A DNA stretch of 64,000 nucleotides. Source: Paenibacillus piri (GTDB taxonomy: Bacteria > Bacillota > Bacilli > Paenibacillales > NBRC-103111). Position 1 is the first letter of the stretch. The number at the start of each line of letters is the position of its first letter. A model generated the notes under the pieces. That model was not told where the DNA came from and did no database searches. It saw only the letters and a list, made by a program, of their open reading frames with translations. The position numbers and the translations under genes were made by a program. Location of the stretch: assembly GCF_004354045.1 (NCBI RefSeq), contig NZ_SMRT01000011.1, forward strand, positions 186,001-250,000. The letters are read 5' to 3'. Below are positions 24,429-32,198 of this stretch, one piece after another.

Positions 24429-25655
24429 TTATGATTCAACCTCAAAAACCACATTCAAAAGTTGTTTCAATCTATGCGGATACGTTTGCTCCTGCAACGT
24501 TCGATGAAGCCCCCTTAAAGCGATTGTATTTCGCTCCTCCTCGTGAGTCAGGTAATATCGTATTTTTTCGATTAGTTCCTCAGGAGACGAGTAGGTTTCG
24601 ATTTCTTTTCCCACCGTATAATTGTGAACCAATTCCTCTCGTACATCCGTAAGCTGAAAAGTACCGCAAGCCGCGATTTCGAACGTTCTCGGGTTAATGG
24701 AATGAGCGGGCAATCTTCTGCTGTTTTTGTCGAAAAATGTCGTATCGTCATACGCCCGATGATTGTTGATAGCTATTTTGGATGCGTTCAAGCAGTATGC
24801 AGATTGTTCGGGAGACAAAAATACAGGCTGAATTTTATCGGGAAGCAGCTTATGGCCTAGTTTCCCCCAGTCAGGACCTACAACAAGGGTTTGATATCGA
24901 TTCAATTCGGAGGCAATTTGGTCAAAGAGAGCGATTCTGTTAATCCATGCCGTACCCAAAAAACAAATATCCGTGTCTTTGGATACTTCTTCGTTCCGGT
25001 GAAATATTGCCGTATGGACTGCCAGCGGCAAATAATGGACATGGCTGCACCCTAATGACTGGTATAATGGTACACAGCTGATCTCTTGCGTAAAAACAAA
25101 GTCGTAATAGGCGGCATAATTTGCCGTTACATCCGTATAATAAGGATCGTCCGTAAACCATACGGCGGTTTTGACGCCCATTTTCCGAATCGCTTCCACT
25201 TGAGCAACCGGAAACATGTCGCCTAATATAACGAGAACAAGATCCGGGTGCAGTTCCGAGACCAAGCGGGCTACATCGTCTCGTACGTCTGCAGTCACGC
25301 ATTCCTTGACCAAACCTGCCAAGCCTTCCACAATCCCTCGGGTAATGACCTTATAAGTCCCCTCGTTACTCGCGGGAACGACGACGATTCGTTTATCTTC
25401 ATATATCGTACTAATGTCGGTTCCGACCTCCTTTGCGAAACATTTCCTGCCACATCGCCATCAAAGCTTGGAATCATGGATCAGTTTGGCAATCTTTTTA
25501 TTAAATAGCTCATCAGCTTCAGTAGCCACTTCGAACAAGATGCCCAGTTTCTATTGCCGTCAGCACCCCGTTTTTTTTTCCATGTTCATAAAGAGCATTA
25601 TTATGTCCGGGGTTTACGCCTCCTGGAACAACCTCCTTTACGCTAGGCAGCACAC
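24429..25655 (-). pseudogene. CgeB-like glycosyltransferase, multiple frameshifts
   Basis: The longest open part (25331-24429, 300 residues) resembles CgeB/spore-protein-type glycosyltransferases: DLVLVILGDMFP, TAVWFTDDPYYTD, DICFLGTAWINR and the C-terminal NPRTFEIAACGTFQLTD typical of Glyco_trans_1_2. The same frame continues upstream without a start codon as IVVVPASNEGTYKVITRGI. Further upstream, other frames give MAMWQEMFRK and NPGHNNALYEHGKKNGVLTA, so at least two frameshifts separate the N-terminal domain. The downstream half might still be translated from the GTG at 25331, but the N-terminal domain is lost. It belongs with the decayed glycan genes around it. Confidence 0.8.
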
Positions 25656-25985
25656 CTAGCGAGGAATATCAATCATTTTTAATTCGTGAAAAAACGGTAT
25701 ACCAGTTATGGTCTCCGTCAATTAAAACGATGTCACAATACTTAATTGTTTTCAAAGTCGTCAAGCTTAAATCCCGAATGAATTCGAACGGTCACCGTAC
25801 GCCTCATTTGTCTGTACATTGAACATGGGGACCGGGTCGATGCAGATTAATTTGCTGTCCGCAGCTTCACAGTAGCGAAGCAAGTTGGCTGTATTCAAAC
25901 CGTCCGCGCAGCCGATTTCAACAATGACTTTTGGACGAATCATGTTGAAGATCAGTTGAATAAGCGGGTCCTAAAATCTCTTCAT
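25656..25985 (-). pseudogene. class I SAM methyltransferase remnant with amber stop
   Basis: From an ATG at 25985 with GGGAG upstream, the frame reads MKRF, then an in-frame TAG, then DPLIQLIFNMIRPK and VIVEIGCADGLNTANLL (motif I) and LICIDPVPMFN. A further frame change near 25770 leads to YCDIVLIDGDHNWYTVF, matching the downstream motif of such methyltransferases, and the remnant ends at 25656. The stop at codon 5 and the later frameshift make it non-functional. Confidence 0.75.
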
Positions 25986-26560
25986 GTTTACTCCCTTTCT
26001 CTACCATTTGGTAATTTCCGTCATAATTGCTCAAAGAGCGCGAAGCAACCACTTAGGTAATGGAGGTTTGCTTCATTGTACGTCCGGGATGGATGTTGTG
26101 AAACGGCATTTGTACGTTCACGGTGATTAAAGAGACATCCGGTTGCCCGTATTTAAGGCTGTGTTAGGTACTCCCAAGACCTGATACAAATCAACGAAAG
26201 ACATCATAAATCCCCCGAACACCGTGATAGCTTTATTATATGACATTCCATATTTTGTAACAATAAAAGGACACAAATCCGAATGAGATTTGGCGGTTTT
26301 CGCAGCAGCCTCAAAAATACTGTATTTTCTTTCATGAAAAAATTATGTACATATGTATCAAATGCTCTATTTTGCGAGGATGTCAAAAGGAGCTGCCGTG
26401 GCAGCTCCTTTATCCGTATTTTTATTAAACAAACGTTCCCGTCCCTCGGTTTTAAGGGTTTATCTCACATTTACTCACTCATTCGCAGGATTTCATCAAC
26501 TAGGAAGTCAATGTCGGAGGGAAAATAAGGTATGAACCCATGAGGTCACTTTTTTTAAGC
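25986..26560. other. degenerate sequence with a perfect 12-bp hairpin
   Basis: No intact gene is seen. The minus strand of 26040-26240 holds short coding-like pieces (MMSFVDLYQVLGVPNTAL; VSLITVNVQMPFHNIHPGRT) in different frames, probably more of the decayed glycan cluster. A perfect hairpin AAAGGAGCTGCC-GT-GGCAGCTCCTTT lies at 26386-26411. A 22-bp piece GTCCCTCGGTTTTAAGGGTTTA near 26442-26463 is shared with the Tn7-like element copies at 13683 and 29960. Confidence 0.5.
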
Positions 26561-26819
26561 ATGCGTAAATAGAAGTACTGTCTGGAACTTTTCTCCAAGC
26601 ATTTTCTACTGCACGTATTCTCCACAAGATCCCAGGAAGTTTACCATCCCACGGCTCGACGGGTCTATGCCCTTACATTCCTTCGTTACACTTATCCAAG
26701 GTGTGGAGACCGATAGCGTTTAGCTGATGGGTCTATGCCCTTATCGGGTACGAACTCGGTCCTCCGTGCTTTCTTTGTTTGAAATCCTACGAATGAGTCA
26801 GTTTACGTTATTTCACTTT
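26560..26819 (-). ncRNA. candidate IS110 guide-RNA (bridge/seekRNA) region
   Basis: The non-coding segment 3' of the IS110 transposase contains two direct repeats of AAGGGCATAGACCCRTC on the minus strand (+ strand 26658-26674 and 26726-26743), each with self-complementary GGG/CCC parts that can form hairpins. IS110-family elements encode a structured guide RNA in an end region next to the recombinase gene; its length and repeated stem-loops fit here. Which end holds it in this element, and its loops, are not proven; the upstream spacer 28107-28230 also has a GAGCGCCTC/GAGGCGCTC inverted repeat. Confidence 0.4.
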
Positions 26820-28106
26820 TTATGCTGCTTGTACGTATGAGTGGACTGTTTTTTCAGGGGTGAACGAGTCTTCGTTCTGAACAATACCGACAAGGATTCG
26901 TGCCAGTTTCCCCAGTACTTTGAATACGGACTGCTGCTTGCTCATGTGCTTAACCTGAACATTGTTTTCATGCAGTTGCCGGAAGACAGGATTGGTTCCT
27001 ACCAGTGTAAGTGTGGCTAGATACATATATTTTCGTAGCTTAGCATCTCCGCGTTTCGAGATCACGATCTCTCCCTTGCGCTTTCCTGACATGCTCTCTG
27101 CCAGGTTTAAGCCGGCTCTCCTCAGCAATTGACGCCCGTGGGCATACTGTCTCAAGTCACCGGCACTGGACAGAATCGCAGCAATGTAAATCGTACCAAG
27201 ACCTTTGATCGAGCGAAGTTGGCTCACCAGCGGAATCCCTTCCAGTACCGTTCCGAGTTCCCGTTCAAACTGTTCTAAGATGTCAGCAATACGCTCAAAC
27301 TCGTCTAACAAACGTTTTAGGTCCTGCTTTGCCTCCCTTAGTGAAGCACTCTCTCCTACACTCTGTCTGGCTTTAGAAAGGAGTTCAGCGGCTTTCTGTC
27401 TGCCAGTGTTGCCGCCAGCTCGCTTCATGTATGTTCTCCAACCACTAATGACCCCTTCAATGGTTTGGCCACGCAGATCGGACGGTGACGGAAATGCTTT
27501 GAGGGTTGCAATCGACCGCGGGCATGTCCAATCCTTAAAGACAGAAGCATATTCAGGGAAATAAATATCCAGCCAGCGGACAATCCGATTCTGTAGCCGA
27601 ACGCTATTCGTGACCCAAAACTCCCGATCACTCATCATCGTACGCAGCCTCTGGAAGTCCCCCGCTTGACGAGTGTAATCGTAGTAATATCCACGGCTGA
27701 CAACGTCTGCAATGACGAGAGCGTCTTTGGGATCGCTCTTGGAAGGGCAGTTATCTCGGTTTTCCTTGTTTCGTTTCGTTGTCGCTGGATTGACCATGAC
27801 AACATCTTTGCCCTTGTCAGCAAGCCAATTGGCCAGATTATATCCATAGTGTCCCGTCGGTTCCATTCCGATTACGACGTTCTTCAACTGGTGTTTCTGC
27901 TGGATTTCATCGATCCACCGATCTAATTTCATATAACCTTCAATTGTGTTTGAGAATGAAAGATGCCTCTTGGTAAGTATGATACCGCGAAAATTGGTTG
28001 CTTGTGCTACGTGAGTTTCTTTCGCTATGTCGATTCCCACAATGAGGTGAGTCGTGGAAATTCGTTCAATTCGTTGATTTTGGCCGTCTGTTTGTTTAAA
28101 CTTCAT
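26820..28106 (-). CDS. IS110-family transposase (DEDD recombinase)
   Basis: This is a 428-residue full-length IS110-type recombinase. The N-terminal RuvC-like DEDD domain shows VGIDIAKETH (D), VIGMEPTGHYGYN (E) and SKSDPKDALVIADV (D, D). A coiled middle region (REAKQDLKRLLDEFERIADI) follows, then the C-terminal transposase_20 domain with SIKGLGTIYIAAIL, LLRRAGLNLAESMSG (catalytic Ser candidate) and GDAKLRKYMYLATLT. No frameshift or stop is present, so it may be active. No AGGAGG site directly precedes the ATG, but GGAGGCGCTC lies 6 nt upstream and doubles as one arm of an inverted repeat. Element boundaries are not clear; IS110 elements usually lack terminal inverted repeats. Confidence 0.93.
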   Translation of the reverse strand: MKFKQTDGQNQRIERISTTHLIVGIDIAKETHVAQATNFRGIILTKRHLSFSNTIEGYMKLDRWIDEIQQKHQLKNVVIGMEPTGHYGYNLANWLADKGKDVVMVNPATTKRNKENRDNCPSKSDPKDALVIADVVSRGYYYDYTRQAGDFQRLRTMMSDREFWVTNSVRLQNRIVRWLDIYFPEYASVFKDWTCPRSIATLKAFPSPSDLRGQTIEGVISGWRTYMKRAGGNTGRQKAAELLSKARQSVGESASLREAKQDLKRLLDEFERIADILEQFERELGTVLEGIPLVSQLRSIKGLGTIYIAAILSSAGDLRQYAHGRQLLRRAGLNLAESMSGKRKGEIVISKRGDAKLRKYMYLATLTLVGTNPVFRQLHENNVQVKHMSKQQSVFKVLGKLARILVGIVQNEDSFTPEKTVHSYVQAA

Positions 28107-28373
28107 TATAAGAGCGCCTCCTTGATGGTGTTGGGTTTTAAACCTGTGGACAAACCCATCATACCGAGGCGCTCCTTTTTTGACAAAGCCTATTTCTTAG
28201 GCTATACAGGAATGTTTAGCTCAATGATCTGAAGAAATTGTTTCACTCAAGCTATTCCTCAGAAATCTCTACGCACTATCTAAACCCAATTTGACGCCAA
28301 AATTAGGCATTCACCTTGCCTATGGCGAATATCTTAATGGGGAAGTACATTTTTTAAAATTGAGGCGATACAC

Positions 28374-29153
28374 TTGGGATACTTCGTTACTGTGGAACCG
28401 GGCGTAAAAGTATTTATAGAGGACATCAATCCGAAGGGAAATAAAACGATACTTTTTATTCATGGATGGCCGCTAAACCATAACCAGTTCGAATATCAGT
28501 TCAATTTCCTTCCTAATCTCGGATATCGTTGTATCGGAATGGACTGGAGAGGATACGGCAATTCGGATAAACCATTCGACGGTTACGGTTTCGACAGATT
28601 AGCAGATGATCTTCGTATGGTCATCGAAGCGTTACAGCTAAAAAACATAACACTGGCAGGACACTCTACCGGAGGCGCGATCTCGATTCGTTATATGGCT
28701 CGTTACAAAGGGTTCGGGGTATCTAAACTCGTCCTGATCGACGCTGCGTCTCCATCAAGCGTTCCAAAAGAATTTACGAATAAAATCATCGAAGAAACAA
28801 ACAATGACCGTCCGAAAATGCTGCAAAACCAAACGGGGATTTTTTTCTTTCAGTACATTTCTGAACCGAAATCCGAATGGTTCTTTCTTATGGGTTTACA
28901 AGCTGCGAATTGGTCGACTTCCGCCATTATGGTCACGCTAAGAGACGAGAATGTTTACAACGATCTTGGACAGATCGATGTACCCACATTAATTATTCAT
29001 GGAATTCATGATAAAGTCGTTCCGTTTACCCAAGCACAGGAAACAAATAAGCTGATTAAAAATTCGCGATTAGTTCCATTCCAATACAGCGGCCATTGCC
29101 CTTTTTTGGAGGAGCGTGATAGATTCAACCAACTATTATCTTCTTTTGCATAA
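28374..29153 (+). CDS. alpha/beta hydrolase
   Basis: This is a 259-residue cytosolic alpha/beta-hydrolase of the haloperoxidase/esterase group. The oxyanion-hole region is ILFIHGWPLNHNQF, the nucleophile elbow is LAGHSTGGAISIRY (Ser within GHSTG), the acid Asp probably lies in LIIHGIHDKVVPF, and the His is in YSGHCPFLEE. Length and order match non-heme chloroperoxidase-like esterases. It starts at TTG 28374 with GAGGCG upstream. It stands alone between the IS110 element and a GNAT gene; substrate unknown. AT-rich codon use resembles the other accessory genes. Confidence 0.9.
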   Translation: MGYFVTVEPGVKVFIEDINPKGNKTILFIHGWPLNHNQFEYQFNFLPNLGYRCIGMDWRGYGNSDKPFDGYGFDRLADDLRMVIEALQLKNITLAGHSTGGAISIRYMARYKGFGVSKLVLIDAASPSSVPKEFTNKIIEETNNDRPKMLQNQTGIFFFQYISEPKSEWFFLMGLQAANWSTSAIMVTLRDENVYNDLGQIDVPTLIIHGIHDKVVPFTQAQETNKLIKNSRLVPFQYSGHCPFLEERDRFNQLLSSFA

Positions 29154-29285
29154 CGCCTCGGATTAGCCGCACCATCGCTACCCATAAATATAGTCCGATA
29201 ATGCCCGATGATTGAGCAAATCTGCCCGATAGTTGAGAAAACGGCTGCAAATCCATTTCTGGACGGCAGCCTTCTTAGTTTATGG

Positions 29286-29312
29286 AGCTATCGTTTCCGT
29301 TAGCGTAATATC
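29286..29312 (-). repeat. copy of small interspersed repeat (TTACGCTAACGG type)
   Basis: The minus strand reads TTACGCTAACGGAAACGATAG here. Related copies lie at 14347-14366, 20403-20428 and 63913-63940, each in intergenic DNA and often next to hairpins. Confidence 0.55.
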
Positions 29313-29334
29313 TCCAATACCATTTTTATCAATT

Positions 29335-29793
29335 TTAATTTTGTTCTTGAAGTTGTTCCTCGAATTCATTTACAAATACAAAACCTTTGGAGTTATAAAA
29401 TCTTCGCCCAATGATATTCTCCTTTTCCACGACAACGAATAACCTTTTAATTCCACTTAATTCTTCAATGCCTTTGTTCATTAATTTACCTCCAATCCCT
29501 TGAGATTGTGCTTCTGGAAAGATATAGATTGCTCCTAGTTCCGCTTCCTCAGCATTTTGCTTTGAAGGAGAGAAGTTTGCAAATCCGTTCACCATTCCAT
29601 CAATCACTGCAACTAATAAGACCGATCTTTCTATCCTGTTTTTCATAGCAATATCAGAATAATTTTTTTGAAGGAAGTCATCTTGTATTTGTTGAGGAAT
29701 AATTCCTCTATATGTTTGATCCCAAGTAATTTTCGCAACCATTTGTTTCTCAGCAATATCATTGAAAGTCGCTTTTCTGATGATAGTTGCCAT
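29335..29793 (-). CDS. GNAT-family N-acetyltransferase
   Basis: This is a 152-residue acetyltransferase. Typical GNAT elements are the N-terminal TIIRKATFNDIAEKQMVAKI, the beta-4 strand AELGAIYIFPEAQSQGIGGKLM with the acetyl-CoA-binding Q-x-x-G-x-G/A loop, and the C-terminal ENIIGRRFYNSKGFVF. The start ATG at 29793 has AGGAGG upstream. It is a single-gene unit next to the Tn7-like end copy; substrate unknown (antibiotics, amines or peptides are possible). Confidence 0.9.
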   Translation of the reverse strand: MATIIRKATFNDIAEKQMVAKITWDQTYRGIIPQQIQDDFLQKNYSDIAMKNRIERSVLLVAVIDGMVNGFANFSPSKQNAEEAELGAIYIFPEAQSQGIGGKLMNKGIEELSGIKRLFVVVEKENIIGRRFYNSKGFVFVNEFEEQLQEQN

Positions 29794-29873
29794 GTTTCTT
29801 CCTCCTAACGGTTTTTATTATTGTAACACGAAATGGATATTTATGGTTAAAAAGCATCGTTCCATAACTACGC

Positions 29874-30149
29874 ATAACTGCCATTTAGTTTAATGAGGCC
29901 ACCAGATAGATCCCGCGGCGGCCTCATGATGTTTGTGTTGAGCTATCGTATCCGTCCCTCGGTTTTAAGGGTTTATGTTCGAGAACGCATGGCCCCTCCT
30001 CTTGTGACATCTAAACGCTTGGGCCCGTTGTATTGTCGGGAATGGGATAAAGTTCTTGTCACAGGAAATTGACAAGAACTTTATCCCATAAAAAGCAAAA
30101 GCCGCAATTTACGCGACTTATAATGGGACAATGTTCTTGTCACCCGACA
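29874..30149 (-). mobile_element. Tn7-like end, inverted copy of 13477-13780
   Basis: Read on the minus strand this begins TGTCGGGTGACAAG at 30149 and matches the left ~304 bp of the 449-bp element at 13477 almost base for base, except that it lacks one 28-bp site duplication. It contains the GACAAGAACTTTATCCCATT sites and the GAGGCC hairpin. The right half of the 449-bp element is not attached here; the copy stops at about 29874 in ATAACTGCC. The two copies form an inverted repeat enclosing ~16 kb. Confidence 0.8.
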
Positions 30150-30162
30150 ATTCGTTGATTTT

Positions 30163-30262
30163 TGTCGGTTGACAAGAACTTTGATGTCATAAATGACAAG
30201 AACTTTATCCCATTCCCGACAAAAAAAACATCGTCAAAAGTTAGTTTTGACGATGTTTTTTT
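30163..30262 (+). mobile_element. Tn7-like opposite end adjoining tniQ remnant
   Basis: Starting TGTCGGTTGACAAG at 30163, this matches the right end of the 449-bp element (inverted), including two transposase-type sites and the AACATCGTCAAAA hairpin at 30223-30260. It is 13 bp (30150-30162) from the other end at 30149, so two outward-facing ends abut. The body extends right into the TnsC-TniQ remnant, as in Tn7-like elements where tniQ lies near one end. Confidence 0.8.
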
Positions 30263-30272
30263 GCAAGCGCAG

Positions 30273-31506
30273 CTATAATTTTGAATATTTTATCGGAGCA
30301 TTTAATCTATGCAAATATTTATTGATGTAATTCTTTTCTTCTTGATAATTGTCTGGGTATTTCGATTCGAAATATCTCATTGAATATGCAATTGGCGTAT
30401 GATCCTTTTCAACCATATGATTAATGCGTCTTTCACCAGTACAAACTAAATTATTTTCCTTTAAAGGCCGGCTCTTGGGCTCCTTAACAGTAATTAATTC
30501 AAGCCATTTTTGAGTTGTACGGCACTTAATTTCTGTATTGTTTTGCGTCCATCTACCCCACCCTTCACATAAATCAGCATATCTATAACCACATTCACAA
30601 GTGGATGGAGATGTCATCTTTTTATCGCTCAATAGATAAGGGAATGTCCCTTTACAATTGGGACATTGGTTACTAAGAGGAATTAAGTGGAATGGGCAAT
30701 TGTGTATTAATACAAATTGATGCAATATACTGTGAAATCCGAATTTAATACACTGTTCGCACCAAATCGGCAACTCAACTTCTTTTCCTGAGAGCCCAAA
30801 TTCTTGCCTTATGTCCAAGAACAGATTAAATAAGCTAGTTGAAAAATCAGCAAGTCTTTTCCCAGAGTCGAATGCTTGAGGAAAGTAATATCTTGAATAG
30901 AACCATCCACTATTCGGAGGAAATTCCGATTCATCATAGCTCTGAAGCACGAACTCCATTTCCTCTTTTTTCGTGATACCGTGAAACTGATGCTCCTTGG
31001 GCATAAACCTTCCAACTATGTGTGACTTTGCATTAGCCAGAAAGAAGGATCTACGGTTCACCAACTGTTCTTGACCTATAGATATCGTTATCATCGTTAT
31101 ATTCCTTCGAATCAACTGATTATAAATATCAATCAAACAGTCATACTGCTACTCTGTAAGCTTCTGTGCCTCATCCATAATTAAGGCGACCCTTCGTAGT
31201 CTGGAGTCTTCAGCTTTTTCATGCATTAAATTAACGATTTGATTCCGGAGTATGATTTCATCCTTTTTCCCATCAAATCCAAAGCGGAAATCAGAAAGCA
31301 TATCTCGAAAAAATTTTTCTGCAGATGGTACTTTGTAACTTTTACTGTCCGCTATAAATACAGGTATTGGAGTATCTAGAAGCGCTGGTAAATAATTCAC
31401 AGCGAACATTGTGGCTCTTGTTTTTCCAAGCCTAACAACGCCGCCATAGAGAGCTTCTTCTCGCATTTGAAAGCGGAAGCGCTCTATCCCTATCATATCC
31501 GTTCTT
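30273..31506 (-). pseudogene. TnsC-TniQ fusion remnant with in-frame amber stop
   Basis: Reading on the minus strand, 31506-31150 encodes part of a TnsC/TniB-type AAA ATPase: Walker A-like GVVRLGKTRA and Walker B VALIMDEAQ. An in-frame TAG (31147-31149) follows KLTE; the same frame continues QYDCLIDIYNQLIRRNITM and IGRFMPKEHQF-like sequence (here VGRFMPKEHQFHGI), the C-terminal part of TnsC. Near residue VELPIWCEQC it switches without a stop into a TniQ/TnsD zinc-finger region (WCEQC, HNCPFH, CPNC, CECG) and ends PIKYSKL at 30273. An internal deletion thus fused the two genes, and an IS3 fragment removed the TnsC N-terminus. No TnsA or TnsB is left. Confidence 0.75.
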
Positions 31507-31508
31507 TG

Positions 31509-31666
31509 GACGAGGCACAACGGAGAATAGAAGAATTTATACATTTTTATAATCATGAGCGAATACAGCGAAAACTGAATAAGCTGACACCGGTAGAGTA
31601 CTGGCGCCAGCTTGCAGCCTAGGGGCTTTTTTCAATGTCTACAAAATTGGGGCTTGACCAGATCTA
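31509..31666 (+). mobile_element. IS3-family 3' fragment (OrfB C-terminus and right end)
   Basis: The plus strand from 31509 encodes DEAQRRIEEFIHFYNHERI followed by QRKLNKLTPVEYWRQ and a stop at 31620-31622, the last ~37 residues of an IS150-like IS3 transposase. The following TTTCAATGTCTACAAAATTGG resembles the end of such elements near 31640-31666. It truncates the TnsC gene at about 31506. Confidence 0.8.
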
Positions 31667-31775
31667 GCGATGGTTTTTAATTTGGTGGCTTGTTAACATA
31701 GCAACATATTTATCGACATAGTTACTTAACAATTTATTTTCATCAGTTTGGTACTCAAAAACTCTCATGGCTACA

Positions 31776-32030
31776 GCGATGGCCCTTCCATTCGGTACCA
31801 CGGATCACTAAGCCCGACTTTCGTCCCTGCTCGACCTGTTTGTCTCGCAGTCAAGCTCCCTTCTGCCTTTGCACTAATGATTTCCAACCATTCTGAGGGA
31901 ACCTTAGGGCGCCTCCGTTACGCTTTAGGAGGCGACCGCCCCAGTCACCCTACCAGAGTAGACCTAAATCTACAATCCAAAGCTTCGGTGGTGTGTTTAC
32001 CCCGTTACATTTTCCGCCCTTAAGGACGAT
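31776..32030 (-). pseudogene. scrambled 23S rRNA fragment
   Basis: The minus strand matches two separated parts of 23S rRNA joined directly. The first (32030-31943) reads GCGGAAAATGTAACGGGG and ACCGAAGC, corresponding to the region around E. coli positions 1190-1240. It then jumps at GGTAGGGTGACTGGGG into domain V, with CGGTCGCCTCCTAAAG, GGTTCCCTCAGAATGG, AGCAGGGACGAAAGTC and GCTTAGTGATCC, corresponding to about 2230-2440. A further small deletion lies near ATCATTAGTGC. About 1 kb is missing between the parts. No 16S, 5S or tRNA gene lies beside it, so this is not an rrn operon. Confidence 0.85.
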
Positions 32031-32198
32031 ATTCACTAGGAATATAACGGAGTTATCAATAAATTTCCCACATAATTTCATCTGCTTTGCGGTTGGTGTC
32101 AGCTTCGCCGGCAGCCCATCCAGACGAACCGTTCAATGACCGTCGCTGAAGCAGGCACTGCCACCTGAAGCTGCCCATTCCGTATTGCAGGATTGCTT
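32031..32198. other. short spacer with coding-like remnant
   Basis: Between the rRNA fragment and the glycosidase-like gene, the minus strand at 32110-32198 reads NPAIRNGQLQVAVPASATV, resembling the final beta-sandwich of a glycoside hydrolase. No start or remaining body is present. It may be the tail of a lost third hydrolase copy. No terminator was recognised for the operon ending at 32199. Confidence 0.3.

Noticed and set aside
30273-31136. Annotation as a complete stand-alone TniQ gene
   Set aside because: Its first ~110 residues are the TnsC C-terminus continuing in frame across the TAG, so it is a fused fragment.
31748-32023. A 91-residue plus-strand reading frame
   Set aside because: It is an antisense frame through the 23S rRNA fragment, so it is not a protein gene.
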